A stretch of 64,000 bases of DNA from Dallia pectoralis (Eukaryota; Chordata; Actinopteri; Esociformes; Umbridae): assembly GCA_029465975.1 (NCBI GenBank), contig CM055745.1, positions 1,481,742 through 1,545,741 on the forward strand, given 5' to 3'. The position numbers and the translations under genes were made by a program. The notes beneath the pieces are model-generated. The model made no database searches, was not told the origin of the DNA, and worked only from the letters and a program-made list of their open reading frames with translations. Every line of letters starts with the position of its first letter. Position 1 is the first letter of the stretch. This document shows, one piece after another, positions 50,266 to 60,922 of the stretch.

Positions 50266-51052
50266 TTGTGCTGCCTGAACACACACACACACACGTACGT
50301 GTGCTGCCTGAACACACACACACACACACACGTACGTGTGCTGCCTGAACACACACACACACACACACACATGTACGTGTGCTGCCTGAACACACACACA
50401 CACACGTATGTGTGCTGCCTGAACACACACACACACACGTACGTGTGCTGCCTGAACACACACACACACACACACGTACGTGTGCTGCCTGAACACACAC
50501 ACACACACACACATGTACGTGTGCTGCCTGAACACACACACACACACACATGTACGTGTGCTGCCTGAACACACACACACACATGTACGTGTGCTGCCTG
50601 AACACACACACACACACACATGTACGTGTGCTGCCTGAACACACACACACGTATGTGTGCTGCCTGAACACACACACACACACGTACGTGTGCTGCCTGA
50701 ACACACACACACACATGTACGTGTGCTGCCTGAACACACACACACACACACGTACGTGTGCTGCCTGAACACACACACACACACATGTACGTGTGCTGCC
50801 TGAACACACACACACACACGTATGTGTGCTGCCTGAACACACACACACACACGTACGTGTGCTGCCTGAACACACACACACGTACGTGTGCTGCCTGAAC
50901 ACACACACACACGTACGTGTGCTGCCTGAACACACACACACGTACGTGTGCTGCCTGAACACACACACACGTACGTGTGCTGCCTGAACACACACACACA
51001 CACGTACGTGTGCTGCCTGAACACACACACACGTATGTGTGCTGCCTGAACA
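50266..51052. repeat. Compound minisatellite: (CA)n blocks joined by GTACGTGTGCTGCCTGAA
   Basis: About 24 units of 28-40 bp. Each is an 18-base constant linker (GTACGTGTGCTGCCTGAA, or GTATGTG variants) followed by 5-12 CA dinucleotides, so length varies only in the CA part. Open frames on both strands (up to 321 codons) are artefacts. Confidence 0.96.
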
Positions 51053-51289
51053 CTTTTTCTTTTATAATGTTGACATCTCGTAGTTTCGTGCTTGTCCTGA
51101 CCTTGTTTACTTTGTTTACCTTTCAGTAAAGTCTTTATAAATTGCCAAGAGCCCAAACATTGTACTTTAATCAAGGTACTTAATCTCAATCAGCCTGCGT
51201 TATTGGGATACTTTGTGCTTCTCTCTCCTTTATATTTCCCTACTCCCCTCCTCTCTCTCTTTTAAATTTCCGTTGACAGGAGTGTACAA

Positions 51290-51757
51290 TGGAATATCTG
51301 CACAGGTGGACATTATCTGTAAGCGTCACTCCTGTTATTAATGGAATATCTGCACAGGTGGACATTATCTGTAAGCGTCACTCCTGTTATTAATGGAATA
51401 TCTGCACAGGTGGACATTATCTGTAACCGTCACTCCCGTTATTATTGGAATATCTGCACAGGTGGACATTATCTGTAAGCGTCACTCCTGTTATTAATGG
51501 AATATCTGCACAGGTGGACATTATCTGTAAGCGTCACTCCTGTTATTAATGGAATATCTGCACAGGTGGACATTATCTGTAAGCGTCACTCCTGTTATTA
51601 ATGGAATATCTGCACAGGTGGACATTATCTGTAAGCGTCACTCCTGTTATTAATGGAATATCTACACAGGTGGACATTATCTGTAACCGTCACTCCCGTT
51701 ATTATTGGAATATCTACACAGGTGGACATTATCTGTAACCGTCACTCCTGTTAATGG
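51290..51757. repeat. 52-bp minisatellite, 9 copies
   Basis: Unit TGGAATATCTGCACAGGTGG plus ACATTATCTGTAAGCGTCAC and TCCTGTTATTAA, with an AACCGTCACTCCCG variant in three copies. Confidence 0.95.
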
Positions 51758-52377
51758 AATACTATTAACTCACACTATTCTCATGATAGAAGATCGCTTA
51801 CTAGAAAGAGGAGTGGGAGGCCCCGGTGCCCAACTGAGCCAGAAAGAAAAGACATTGGGGGGTCTAGTTTTAGAAACGGACGCCTCACAACTGGGAGCTT
51901 CATTAAATTGTACCTGCAAAACACCAGTTTCAACATGTACTGTGAAGAGGCAACTCCAACAGTAATCTACATTAAGATTGTATACACTGTATTTCTGAGG
52001 TTTTTTATGTGATTTCAATAGACTGTGCTTTCCATTCCCAAACAAGGGGATTTCTTTGTGACCCCAAACATTTAAACGGCACTTCTGTACATCAGGAAAC
52101 AAATCTGACACCAGTGGATAGAGAACCTCCATTCCTGGCTCAGTGTTGGTGATCAAATTATAAGCACACCTGGCTGCTGGGCAGGAGGTTGTGGGGTTTT
52201 ATAGCTGTAGCATGCTAGCAACAGCCTTGGGATTGACTTGGCTAGCTTTCAGCCTACAGTCTGTATCTCCCTTTTGTTCCAGTAGCAGGTCTTAAAACAT
52301 TAATCATTGACTCTGTGCCTCTGTCCCTTCAGCGATTGTTTCTGTCTTTGGCATTTAAACAATTAGAAGTGTGTCTG
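51758..52377. other. Unique intron 9 segment
   Basis: No gene recognised. A 128-codon minus-strand frame at 51770-52156 shows no known domain. A phrase at about 51805 (GAGTGGGAGGCCCCGG) may be part of an old interspersed element. Confidence 0.4.
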
Positions 52378-52803
52378 ACTCAGAGGGTTGTTGTGCACCT
52401 CCCATATATTCTCATTGTCTAGCACATTTCCTCGTGCACCCCCTCTCTTTCAGAGGGTTGTTGTGCACCTCCCATATATTCTCATTGTCTAGCACATTTC
52501 CTCGTGCACCCCCTCTCTTTCAGAGGGTTGTTGTGCACCTCCCATATATTCTCATTGTCTAGCACATTTCCTCGTGCACCCCCTCTCTTTCAGAGGGTTG
52601 TTGTGCACCTCCCATATATTCTCATTGTCTAGCACATTTCCTCGTGCACCCCCTCTCTTTCAGAGGGTTGTTGTGCACCTCCCATATATTCTCATTGTCT
52701 AGCACATTTCCTCGTGCACCCCCTCTCTTTCAGAGGGTTGTTGTGCACCTCCCATATATTCTCATTGTCTAGCACATTTCCTCGTGCACCCCTCTCTTTC
52801 AGA
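52378..52803. repeat. 70-bp minisatellite, 6 copies
   Basis: Unit CAGAGGGTTGTTGTGCACCT plus CCCATATATTCTCATTGTCT, AGCACATTTCCTCGTGCACC and CCCTCTCTTT. Copies are identical except the last, which lacks one C. Confidence 0.97.
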
Positions 52804-52929
52804 GGTAGTTGTGGATCGCTTTTTCCATTTCAGAAATCCTATATTATTGTGATTATTGTGCTGTGACTTCAACGTGCTGTTGTCTTGATGCCATTTCAGA
52901 GCTTGTGGTTGTGCGGAAATGCTTTATCA

Positions 52930-53822
52930 AAACCCTGTGCTCCAGTCAGCCCTGTGCTCCAGTCATCCCTGTGCGCCAGTCAGCCCTGTGCGCCAGTCAG
53001 CCCTGCGCGCCAGTCAGCCCTGTGCTCCAGTCAGCCCTGCGCGCCAGTCAGCCCTGTGCGCCAGTCAGCCCTGTGCGCCAGTCAGCCCTGTGCGCCAGTC
53101 AGCCCTGTGCTCCAGTCAGCCCTGGGCTCCAGTCAGCCCTGTGCTCCAGTCAGCCCTGGGCTCCAGTCAGCCCTGGGCTCCAGTCAGCCCTGGGCTCCAG
53201 TCAGCCCTGGGCTCCAGTCAGCCCTGGGCTCCAGTCAGCCCTGGGCTCCAGTCAGCCCTGTGCTCCAGTCAGCCCTGGGCTCCAGTCAGCCCTGGGCTCC
53301 AGTCAGCCCTGGGCTCCAGTCAGCCCTGGGCTCCAGTCAGCCCTGCGCTCCAGTCAGCCCTGTGCTCCAGTCAGCCCTGTGCTCCAGTCAGCCCTGTGCT
53401 CCAGTCAGCCCTGGGCTCCAGTCAGCCCTGGGCTCCAGTCAGCCCTGGGCTCCAGTCAGCCCTGGGCTCCAGTCAGCCCTGGGCTCCAGTCAGCCCTGTG
53501 CTCCAGTCAGCCCTGTGCTCCAGTCAGCCCTGTGCTCCAGTCAGCCCTGTGCCCATCAGCCCTGTGCTCCAGTCAGCCCTGTGCTCCAGTCAGCCCTGTG
53601 CTCCAGTCAGCCCTGTGCTCCAGTCAGCCCTGTGCTCCAGTCAGCCCTGTGCTCCAGTCAGCCCTGGGCTCCAGTCAGCCCTGGGCCCATTAACCCTGTG
53701 CTCCAGTCAGCCCTGTGCTCCAGTCAGCCCTGTGCTCCAGTCAGCCCTGGGCCCATTAACCCTGTGCTCCAGTCAGCCCTGGGCCCATTAACCCTGTGCT
53801 CCAGTCAGCCCTGTGCTCCAGT
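52930..53822. repeat. 17-bp minisatellite, about 51 copies
   Basis: Unit CAGCCCTGTGCTCCAGT with GTGCTC, GGGCTC and GTGCGC variants in blocks; near the 3' end some units are replaced by GGGCCCATTAACC. All three + frames are open (up to 329 codons) because the unit has no stop. Confidence 0.97.
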
Positions 53823-53904
53823 GACATCCTTCATTCGTTACATAAGTGTTGCACAAGAAAGGAGGATTGGATGAGACAGACTTGCCTTGGTCTCCACATA
53901 TACA

Positions 53905-54832
53905 TAGTTATATATACAGTAGATAGTGTTTGATAGATATATAGTTATATATATACAGTAGATAGTGTTTGATAGATATATAGTTATATATATACAGTAG
54001 ATAGTGTTTGATAGATATATAGTTATATATATACAGTAGATAGTGTTTGATAGATATATAGTTATATATATACAGTAGATAGTGTTTGATAGATATATAG
54101 TTATATATATATATATATATACAGTAGATAGTGTTTGATAGATATATAGTTATATATATATATATATATATATACAGTAGATAGTGTTTGATAGTTATAT
54201 ATATATACAGTAGATAGTGTTTGATAGATATATAGTTATATATATATATATATATACAGTAGATAGTGTTTGATAGATATATAGTTATATATATATATAT
54301 ACAGTAGATAGTGTTTGATAGATATATAGTTATATATATACAGTAGATAGTGTTTGATAGATATATAGTTATATATATATATACACAGTAGACAGTGTTT
54401 GATAGATATATAGTTATATATATATATATACACAGTAGATAGTGAGTGTTTGATAGATATATAGTTATATATATATATACACAGTAGATAGTGAGTGTTT
54501 GATAGATATATAGTTTTATATATATATACAGTAGATAGTGTTTGATAGATATATAGTTATATATACAGTAGATAGTGTTTGATAGATATATAGTTATATA
54601 TATATATATACAGTAGATAGTGTTTGATAGATATATAGTTATATATATATATACAGTAGATAGTGTTTGATAGATATATAGTTATATATATACAGTAGAT
54701 AGTGTTTGATAGATATATAGTTATATATATATATATATATACAGTAGATAGTGTTTGATAGATATATAGTTATATATATACAGTAGATAGTGTTTGATAG
54801 ATATATAGTTATATATATACAGTAGATAGTGT
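53905..54832. repeat. AT-rich minisatellite with variable (TA)n
   Basis: Unit CAGTAGATAGTGTTTGATAG plus ATATATAGTTATATATA, 35-55 bp, about 22 copies differing in the length of the TA run. Confidence 0.96.
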
Positions 54833-55042
54833 TTGGGTTGTAGATGGTGCAGCTGAGGATGGACACTGAATGAAACCACCCTCTCTGCTACTCTCTCCCC
54901 CACGAAGTCTCTCCCCCGGGAAGTCTCTCACCCCGGGAAGTCTCTCCCCCACGAAGTCTCCTGCGATGCTGTGAATATTTCCTGGGATACCTTCGTACCA
55001 GATACCAGCTGCTAGCCCGTGAATTACAACCCCTATGGAGTT

Positions 55043-55793
55043 CGACTGTGTGCCTAGACTGTGTGCCTAGACTGTGTGCCTAGACTGTGTGCCTAGACTG
55101 TGTGCCTAGACTGTGTGCCTAGACTGTGTGCCTAGACTGTGTGCCTAGACTGTGTGCCTAGACTGTGTGCCTAGACTGTGTGCCTAGACTGTGTGCCTAG
55201 ACTGTGTGCCTAGACTGTGTGCCTAGACTGTGTGCCTAGACTGTGTGCCTAGACTGTGTGCCTAGACTGTGTGCCTAGACTGTGTGCCTAGACTGTGTGC
55301 CTAGACTGTGTGCCTAGACCGTGTGCCTAGACCGTGTGCCTAGACCGTGTGCCTAGACCGTGTGCCTAGACCGTGTGCCTAGACCGTGTGCCCAGACCGT
55401 GTGCCCAGACCGTGTGCCCAGACCGTGTGCCCAGACCGTGTGCCCAGACCGTGTGCCCAGACCGTGTGCCCAGACCGTGTGCCCAGACCGTGTGCCCAGA
55501 CCGTGTGCCCAGACCGTGTGCCCAGACCGTGTGCCCAGACCGTGTGCCCAGACCGTGTGCCCAGACCGTGTGCCCAGACCGTGTGCCCAGACCGTGTGCC
55601 CAGACCGTGTGCCCAGACCGTGTGCCCAGACCGTGTGCCCAGACCGTGTGCCCAGACCGTGTGCCCAGACCGTGTGCCCAGACCGTGTGCCCAGACCGTG
55701 TGCCCAGACCGTGTGCCCAGACCGTGTGCCCAGACCGTGTGCCCAGACCGTGTGCCCAGACCGTGTGCCCAGTCCGTGTGCCCAGTCCGTGTG
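55043..55793. repeat. 13-bp minisatellite, about 57 copies in ordered variant blocks
   Basis: Three consecutive blocks: about 21 copies of TAGACTGTGTGCC, then about 6 of TAGACCGTGTGCC, then about 29 of CAGACCGTGTGCC, ending with two CAGTCC copies. Each block differs from the previous one by a single base. Confidence 0.98.
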
Positions 55794-55837
55794 CCCAAAA
55801 ACCAAATAAACTTTGGCACCTGGTAATAACACTGAAT

Positions 55838-56711
55838 CCTATCTGAATACACAGTCCCATCTGAATACACAGTCCCATCTGAATACACAGTCCCATCTGA
55901 ATACACAGTCCCATCTGAATACACAGTCCCATCTGAATACACAGTCCCATCTGAATACACAGTCCCATCTGAATACACAGTCCCATCTGAATACACAGTC
56001 CCATCTGAATACACAGTCCCATCTGAATACACAGTCCCATCTGAATACACAGTCCCATCTGAATACACAGTCCCATCTGAATACACAGTCCCATCTGAAT
56101 ACACAGTCCCATCTGAATACACAGTCCCATCTGAATACACAGTCCCATCTGAATACACAGTCCCATCTGAATACACAGTCCCATCTGAATACACAGTCCC
56201 ATCTGAATACACAGTCCCATCTGAATACACAGTCCCATCTGAATACACAGTCCCATCTGAATACACAGTCCCATCTGAATACACAGTCCCATCTGAATAC
56301 ACAGTCCCATCTGAATACACAGTCCCATCTGAATACACAGTCCCATCTGAATACACAGTCCCATCTGAATACACAGTCCCATCTGAATACACAGTCCCAT
56401 CTGAATACACAGTCCCATCTGAATACACAGTCCCATCTGAATACACAGTCCCATCTGAATACACAGTCCCATCTGAATACACAGTCCCATCTGAATACAC
56501 AGTCCCATCTGAATACACAGTCCCATCTGAATACACAGTCCCATCTGAATACACAGTCCCATCTGAATACACAGTCCCATCTGAATACACAGTCCCATCT
56601 GAATACACAGTCCCATCTGAATACACAGTCCCATCTGAATACACAGTCCCATCTGAATACACAGTCCCATCTGAATACACAGTCCCATCTGAATACACAG
56701 TCCCATCTGAA
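55838..56711. repeat. 18-bp minisatellite, about 48 near-identical copies
   Basis: Unit TCCCATCTGAATACACAG with no internal variants that I can see. Because 18 is a multiple of three, long open frames occur on both strands (333, 446 and 439 codons); these are artefacts. Confidence 0.98.
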
Positions 56712-56899
56712 TTCAGGTTTACTTGGCCATTTAAAAGAATGTACCTTGTTTCTTTCCAGTAGTTACTTATTTAATTACAACTGGTATATAACTTGCAAAA
56801 TGTATGACATGTAGTTCTAGTGCTACCTGTGTAACTATTTTCTTTAAAACTGCGTTTTATTTATTGCTGTAGTGACGTGAAGTGTCATGGGACAACTTA

Positions 56900-57452
56900 A
56901 TATAAAGTGATATCCTCGTCTTTGGTTCTTTTCTAGCCTGGGACATAAAGTGATATTCTCATCTGTGGTTATTTTGTAGCCTGGAATATAAAGTGATATC
57001 CTCGTCTTTGGTTCTTTTCTAGCCTGGGACATAAAGTGATATTCTCATCTGTGGTTATTTTGTAGCCTGGAATATAAAGTGATATCCTCGTCTTTGGTTC
57101 TTTCCTAGCCTGGGACATAAAGTGATATTCTCATCTGTGGTTATTTTGTAGCCTGGAATATAAAGTGATATCCTCGTCTTTGGTTCTTTCCTAGCCTGGG
57201 ACATAAAGTGATATTCTCATCTGTGGTTATTTTGTAGCCTGGAATATAAAGTGATATCCTCGTCTTTGGTTCTTTCCTAGCCTGGGACATAAAGTGATAT
57301 TCTCATCTGTGGTTATTTTGTAGCCTGGAATATAAAGTGATATCCTCGTCTTTGGTTCTTTCCTAGCCTGGGACATAAAGTGATATTCTCATCTGTGGTT
57401 ATTTTGTAGCCTGGAATATAAAGTGATATCAACGTCTTTGGTTCTTTTCTAG
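56900..57452 (+). repeat. 86-bp minisatellite of the exon 10 splice acceptor, 6 copies before the exon
   Basis: Acceptor-like TCTTTTCTAG|CCTGGGACAT or TCTTTCCTAG|CCTGGGACAT at AG positions 56936, 57022, 57108, 57194, 57280, 57366 and finally 57452, 86 bases apart. Each unit also holds a second acceptor-like TTATTTTGTAG|CCTGGAA. In the upstream copies the exon-like start reads CCT GGG ACA TAA, a stop in the pot1 frame; only the last copy reads TAC. Confidence 0.95.
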
Positions 57453-57637
57453 CCTGGGACATACCTTCGGATCTACAACCTACACGCAGTTCCTGGAGCC
57501 AGCCGGTTGTCTGGCAACGACTCAGAACCGTCGGGTCCAACAGAACACCTGGGTTTCCACCTGCATGGCGGCACCTCATATGGGAGAGGCTTACGTGTTC
57601 TGCCTGATGACAGCCCAGATATCCAGGACCTCAGAAG
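57453..57637 (+). CDS. pot1: pot1 coding exon 10: end of OB2 (residues 396-457)
   Basis: Reads PGTYLRIYNLHAVPGASR... then FHLHGGTSYGRGLRVLP and DIQDLRR. The HLHGGTSYGRG block is the most conserved stretch of vertebrate POT1 and includes the residue matching human His266, a telomere contact. Acceptor GTTCTTTTCTAG, donor AGAAG|GTACCA, phase 0 in and phase 2 out. The end of the exon begins the linker to OB3. Confidence 0.97.
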
Positions 57638-57734
57638 GTACCAGGGGGGTGGCCTGACATGTTCATCTGTCAACTGGCATGGGCCAAAACGATGGCAAAC
57701 AGTCGCCTGACCTGCCAATATTCAAATGTTTCAG

Positions 57735-57808
57735 GGTCTTGGAGACATTTTCCAACTCTGATCTGAGTGACTCGTCTCTGTTGGAGGTCTGGAACACACC
57801 ACCTTTAG
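57735..57808 (+). CDS. pot1: pot1 coding exon 11: linker (residues 457-482)
   Basis: Acceptor AAATGTTTCAG; completes Arg457 and reads VLETFSNSDLSDSSLLEVWN, ending phase 1 at TTTAG|GTGTGT. Serine-rich linker, weakly similar to the human segment between OB2 and OB3 (SGSVSLYEVERC). Splice signals and phases agree with both neighbours. Confidence 0.8.
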
Positions 57809-57945
57809 GTGTGTTTACGTTTTACGTCCAGTGCTTCGTACAATGTCATGTTTGTGTGAGTGTTTCAGTCACACTGGTTTTTAAAGCTGCTGTTTGGAGG
57901 ATTGATAACATAAGTATCACACATAAATATCTGGTCTTATTTTAG

Positions 57946-57972
57946 ATACGGCACCAGTTGAGACGGCTACAG
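57946..57972 (+). CDS. pot1: pot1 coding exon 12: 27-base microexon (residues 482-491)
   Basis: TTATTTTAG|AT...ACAG|GTAAGA encloses 27 bases reading TAPVETAT. Phase 1 on both sides, so skipping it would keep the frame. It is supported by strong splice signals rather than by similarity, so it could be optional or a mis-call. Confidence 0.6.
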
Positions 57973-58143
57973 GTAAGAAATGAGATCTGTTGTTTGTCTG
58001 TAATTTGTGACACTTGGAGGAAAGTTGCCAACACATATTTTAAACTACTGCTACTGAACTCTACATGTACTCATGTTCTATCAAAGAGATGCTTGTCATG
58101 TGACTTCCTAGTCCCGTCTAGTCCTGACACTGTGTTTGTACAG

Positions 58144-58300
58144 AGCGGATCTGTGACCACACTATGGATCCAGTAACACTGGCTGACGTGAAGACCAGAG
58201 GTCCCTCTCAGATGTACCATGTTCGGGCTCAAATTAACTCTTACCTGCCTCAGAAACTTCACCAGTCCTTGAAACTCTACTGTGACAAGTGTAAATCCAT
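58144..58300 (+). CDS. pot1: pot1 coding exon 13: start of OB3 (residues 491-543)
   Basis: Acceptor TTTGTACAG; reads ERICDHTM...QMYHVRAQINSYLPQKLHQS then LKLYCDKCKS, ending phase 2 at AAATCCAT|GTGAGT. It aligns with human [28 protein letters not shown]. The CDKC pair corresponds to the first half of the zinc site in the C-terminal OB3; its partner CRQC is in exon 16. This half of the protein binds TPP1. Confidence 0.95.
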
Positions 58301-58593
58301 GTGAGTTGCTTCTATGCTGAACTGAAACTGTGAGGGTTGTGTGGGCTGAACTGAAACTGTGAGGGTTGTGTGCTCATCTAGAAACGAGCACTTGCATAAA
58401 GACAGTGACATAATTTCCTCTGTGTGGATACTTCTGATACCTCCTGGGTGCAAGTTGTCATATAGTTGTACACATGTCTATACTGTAGCCGTTTAACGAT
58501 TGCAGAAGTGGCCATCTAGCTGGCGAGACTCTGAACCACTCAGCTATACATTCACCAGGAATGTACTGAGATACTCTGTCTGGTGTCTTTCAG

Positions 58594-59083
58594 ACGTGAC
58601 GTCCCAGATGATGGAACTGTTGGGAACATGTTCTTGGAAGCCCAGAAGGACGGTGGCTCCTGTGATGGAAGCTGGACACTTGAACTGCGTCTCCCCAGAG
58701 TGCCTCCTTCTGAACTCCCCAGAGCGCCTCCTTCTGAACTCCCCAGAGCGCCTCCTTCTGAACTCCCCAGAGCGCCTCCTTCTGAACTCCCCAGAGCGCC
58801 TCCTTCTGAACTCCCCAGAGCGCCTCCTTCTGAACTCCCCAGAGCGCCTCCTTCTGAACTCCCCAGAGCGCCTCCTTCTGAACTCCCAGAGCGCCTCCTT
58901 CTGAACTCCCCAGAGCGCCTCCTTCTGAACTCCCCAGAGCGCCTCCTTCTGAACTCCCCAGAGCGCCTCCTTCTGAACTCCCCAGAGCGCCTCCTCCTGA
59001 TCTCCCCAGTCAGGCCCTGTCTCTTTACATGTCCAGCCAGCTGATTGGGAGTAGCAAGGCAAAGGAGCTCATATTCCTAAAGG
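58594..59083 (+). CDS. pot1: pot1 coding exon 14 with 24-bp coding VNTR and a frameshift (residues 543-707)
   Basis: Start IRDVPDDGTVGNMFLEAQKD matches human LLQEVPHEGDLDIIFQDG; end SLYMSSQLIGSSKAKELIFL resembles human [20 protein letters not shown]. Between them lies a proline-rich tandem repeat of RAPPSELP (24 bp), 13 units at about 58690-59002, in the nuclease-like insertion of OB3. After eight units one C is missing (CCC instead of CCCC at 58885-58887). The frame then reads ERLLLNSP and stops at 59042. The exon is 490 bases, whereas the flanking phases (2 in, 1 out) need 491. Either this allele is broken or the assembly lost a base. Confidence 0.9.
58690..59002 (+). repeat. 24-bp minisatellite inside coding exon 14, 13 units
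   Basis: Unit CCCAGAGCGCCTCCTTCTGA plus ACTC, 24 bp except one 23-bp unit at 58885. The first (GTGCCTCC) and last (CTCCTGATCTC) units are diverged, as in an old array with a recently expanded middle. Confidence 0.96.
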
Positions 59084-59632
59084 GTAAGAGCCAAACTGCC
59101 CTGTTACTATGGTGACCTAAAGGGTGAGAGCCAAACTGCTCTGTTACTATGGTGACCTAAAGGATGAGGGCCAAACTGCCCTGTTACTATGGTGACCTAA
59201 AGGATGAGGGCCAAACTGCCCTGTTACTATGGTGACCTAAAGGATGAGGGCCAAACTGCCCTGTTACTATGGTGACCTAAAGGATGAGGGCCAAACTGCC
59301 CTGTTACTATGGTGACCTAAAGGATGAGGGCCAAACTGCCCTGTTACTATGGTGACCTAAAGGATGAGGGCCAAACTGCCCTGTTACTATGGTGACCTAA
59401 AGGATGAGGGCCAAACTGCCCTGTTACTATGGTGACCTAAAGGCTGAGGGCCAAACTGCCCTGTTACTATGGTGACCTAAAGGCTGAGGGCCAAACTGCT
59501 CTGTTACTATGGTGACCTAAAGGATGAGGGCCAAACTGCCCTGTTACTATGGTGACCTAAAGGATGAGGGCCAAACTGCCCTGTTACTATGGTGACCTAA
59601 AGGGTGCGGGCCAAACTGCCCTGTTACTATGG
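59074..59632 (+). repeat. 40-bp minisatellite starting at the exon 14 donor, about 14 copies
   Basis: Unit CCTAAAGGATGAGGGCCAAA plus CTGCCCTGTTACTATGGTGA. The first copy holds the exon 14 end and donor (CCTAAAGG|GTAAGAG) and the second GG|GTGAGAG. Most later copies read GGATGAGG or GGCTGAGG and have lost the GT; the last has GGGTGCGG. Confidence 0.95.
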
Positions 59633-59832
59633 TGTCACACTCTCAGTACTCTCAGTGCTCTCAGTATCTGGTCTCTACGACAGCGGTATTCAACATCTAT
59701 TTCTGCTAAAACTTAATGCCGTGTGTCTCTGTCAATGATGCAGTTCAGACAATGTGTCTGTATTGTGTCATGGTACATTGTGGCGTTTACCTTTTCAGCT
59801 GTTACTGGTCTCTTTTCGTATCTCTATACTAG

Positions 59833-59968
59833 GGGCTACCTTGGAGGAGACATGTCGAATAGCAACCGCTTACAATAACATCATCCCAGTGATGTCATCA
59901 CAAGGATCCATGAGTTTGCTGGATCTCTCCGCTCCCTTCCTGTTTCGGGGAACCAAAAGATACTATGG
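59833..59968 (+). CDS. pot1: pot1 coding exon 15: OB3 insertion and return to OB3 (residues 707-752)
   Basis: Acceptor TCTCTATACTAG; reads ATLEETCRIATAYNNIIPV then [20 protein letters not shown], aligned with human GTLSEICKLSNKFNSVIPV...[20 protein letters not shown]. Phase 1 in, phase 2 out at TATGG|GTCTGT. Confidence 0.96.
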
Positions 59969-60019
59969 GTCTGTTTCCTAGACTGTATGGGACTACATAA
60001 CTGTGATGACATAACCGCT

Positions 60020-60252
60020 GTGATGACATGACCGATGTGACTACATGATTAATCGCCGTGACTACATGATTTATCGCCGTGACTAGATGATTAATCGCCG
60101 TGACTAGATGATTAATCGCCGTGACTAGATGATTAATCGCCGTGACTAGATGATTAATCGCCGTGACTAGATGATTAATCGCCGTGACTAGATGATTAAT
60201 CGCCGTGACTAGATGATTAATCGCCGTGACTAGATGATTAATCGCCGTGACT
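60020..60252. repeat. 21-bp minisatellite in intron 15, about 10 copies
   Basis: Unit GTGACTAGATGATTAATCGCC, with diverged first copies (GTGATGACAT, ACTACATGA). Confidence 0.95.
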
Positions 60253-60333
60253 ATGTAATCACTATCTAACACAGGGCACGTTTTGTTTGTCTCTGTACTT
60301 GTTTTGGGTTTTAATGCCATTATGTCTTTTCAG

Positions 60334-60416
60334 TTGCAGACAGTGCTCTAATGTAAAATTAGGAGAGCCATTGGGTGAAGATGTGGAGATGTTGGATGAG
60401 AAAAGTTTGGCAGAAG
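60334..60416 (+). CDS. pot1: pot1 coding exon 16: second zinc CxxC of OB3 (residues 752-780)
   Basis: Acceptor TGTCTTTTCAG; reads CRQCSNVKLGEPLG then DVEMLDEKSLAE, matching human CKQCSSLRSIQNLN...SWIPSSVAEA. The CRQC pair would complete the zinc site begun by CDKC in exon 13. Ends phase 1 at GAAG|GTATGA. Confidence 0.95.
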
Positions 60417-60827
60417 GTATGACAATATATTTGACACTGTTTAAACCTCTCAGATAGTTTGACCTGTATCTCCTGATCACTCCATGATCCCATTATGATC
60501 GTGTTCAGTAGAAAAAAATTACCAAAACCAGTTTGTGTTGCTCTTATTAACACAATAACATGTGTCTACTGTACATATTCTATAATTAGCTACATGTTAC
60601 GTGAACATCACATTCTTCTCTCAGTCAGTTTAGGTCTCTTTAAGTTTGTGTTTCTGTGGTTATTACGCTCCCAATAATTCCTACACTGCTTGGTTTTATG
60701 TCACGGTGGCATTTCAGGTTGTTAAGTTCTGCTCAAGTTGTAATGTTCTAGGTCTTTAATCATATGGTATTACTGTGCTGGTTCTACCCTCCTGGTTCCA
60801 CCTTCCTGGTTCCACCCTCCTGCTCAG

Positions 60828-60922
60828 CTCTGGGAGTGCACCTCCTGCAGTATGGCCTTTTGCTGAAACTGGAGCTGCAAGATGGGACTGACTGCCTGGA
60901 GGCCCTGCTCTGGAGAGATTCA
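60828..60922 (+). CDS. pot1: pot1 coding exon 17: OB3 strands (residues 780-811)
   Basis: Acceptor CCTCCTGCTCAG; reads ALGVHLLQYGLLLKLELQDG then TDCLEALLWRDS, matching human [31 protein letters not shown]. Phase 0 out at ATTCA|GTATGT. The last 22 bases of the exon (GGCCCTGCTCTGGAGAGATT...) are part of the repeat unit filling the next intron. Confidence 0.96.

Noticed and set aside
50224..51189. Cys/Val-rich minus-strand frames
   Set aside because: (CA)n blocks with a constant linker; artefact.
52809..53874. Ala/Pro/Ser-rich frames of about 300 codons, collagen- or mucin-like at first sight
   Set aside because: All three frames of the 17-bp unit are open; no signal peptide or flanking exon logic.
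55366..56814. Long frames on both strands (333-446 codons)
   Set aside because: 18-bp and 13-bp arrays without stops; period-driven.
58544..59062. Minus-strand Arg-rich frame
   Set aside because: Shadow of the exon 14 coding VNTR.
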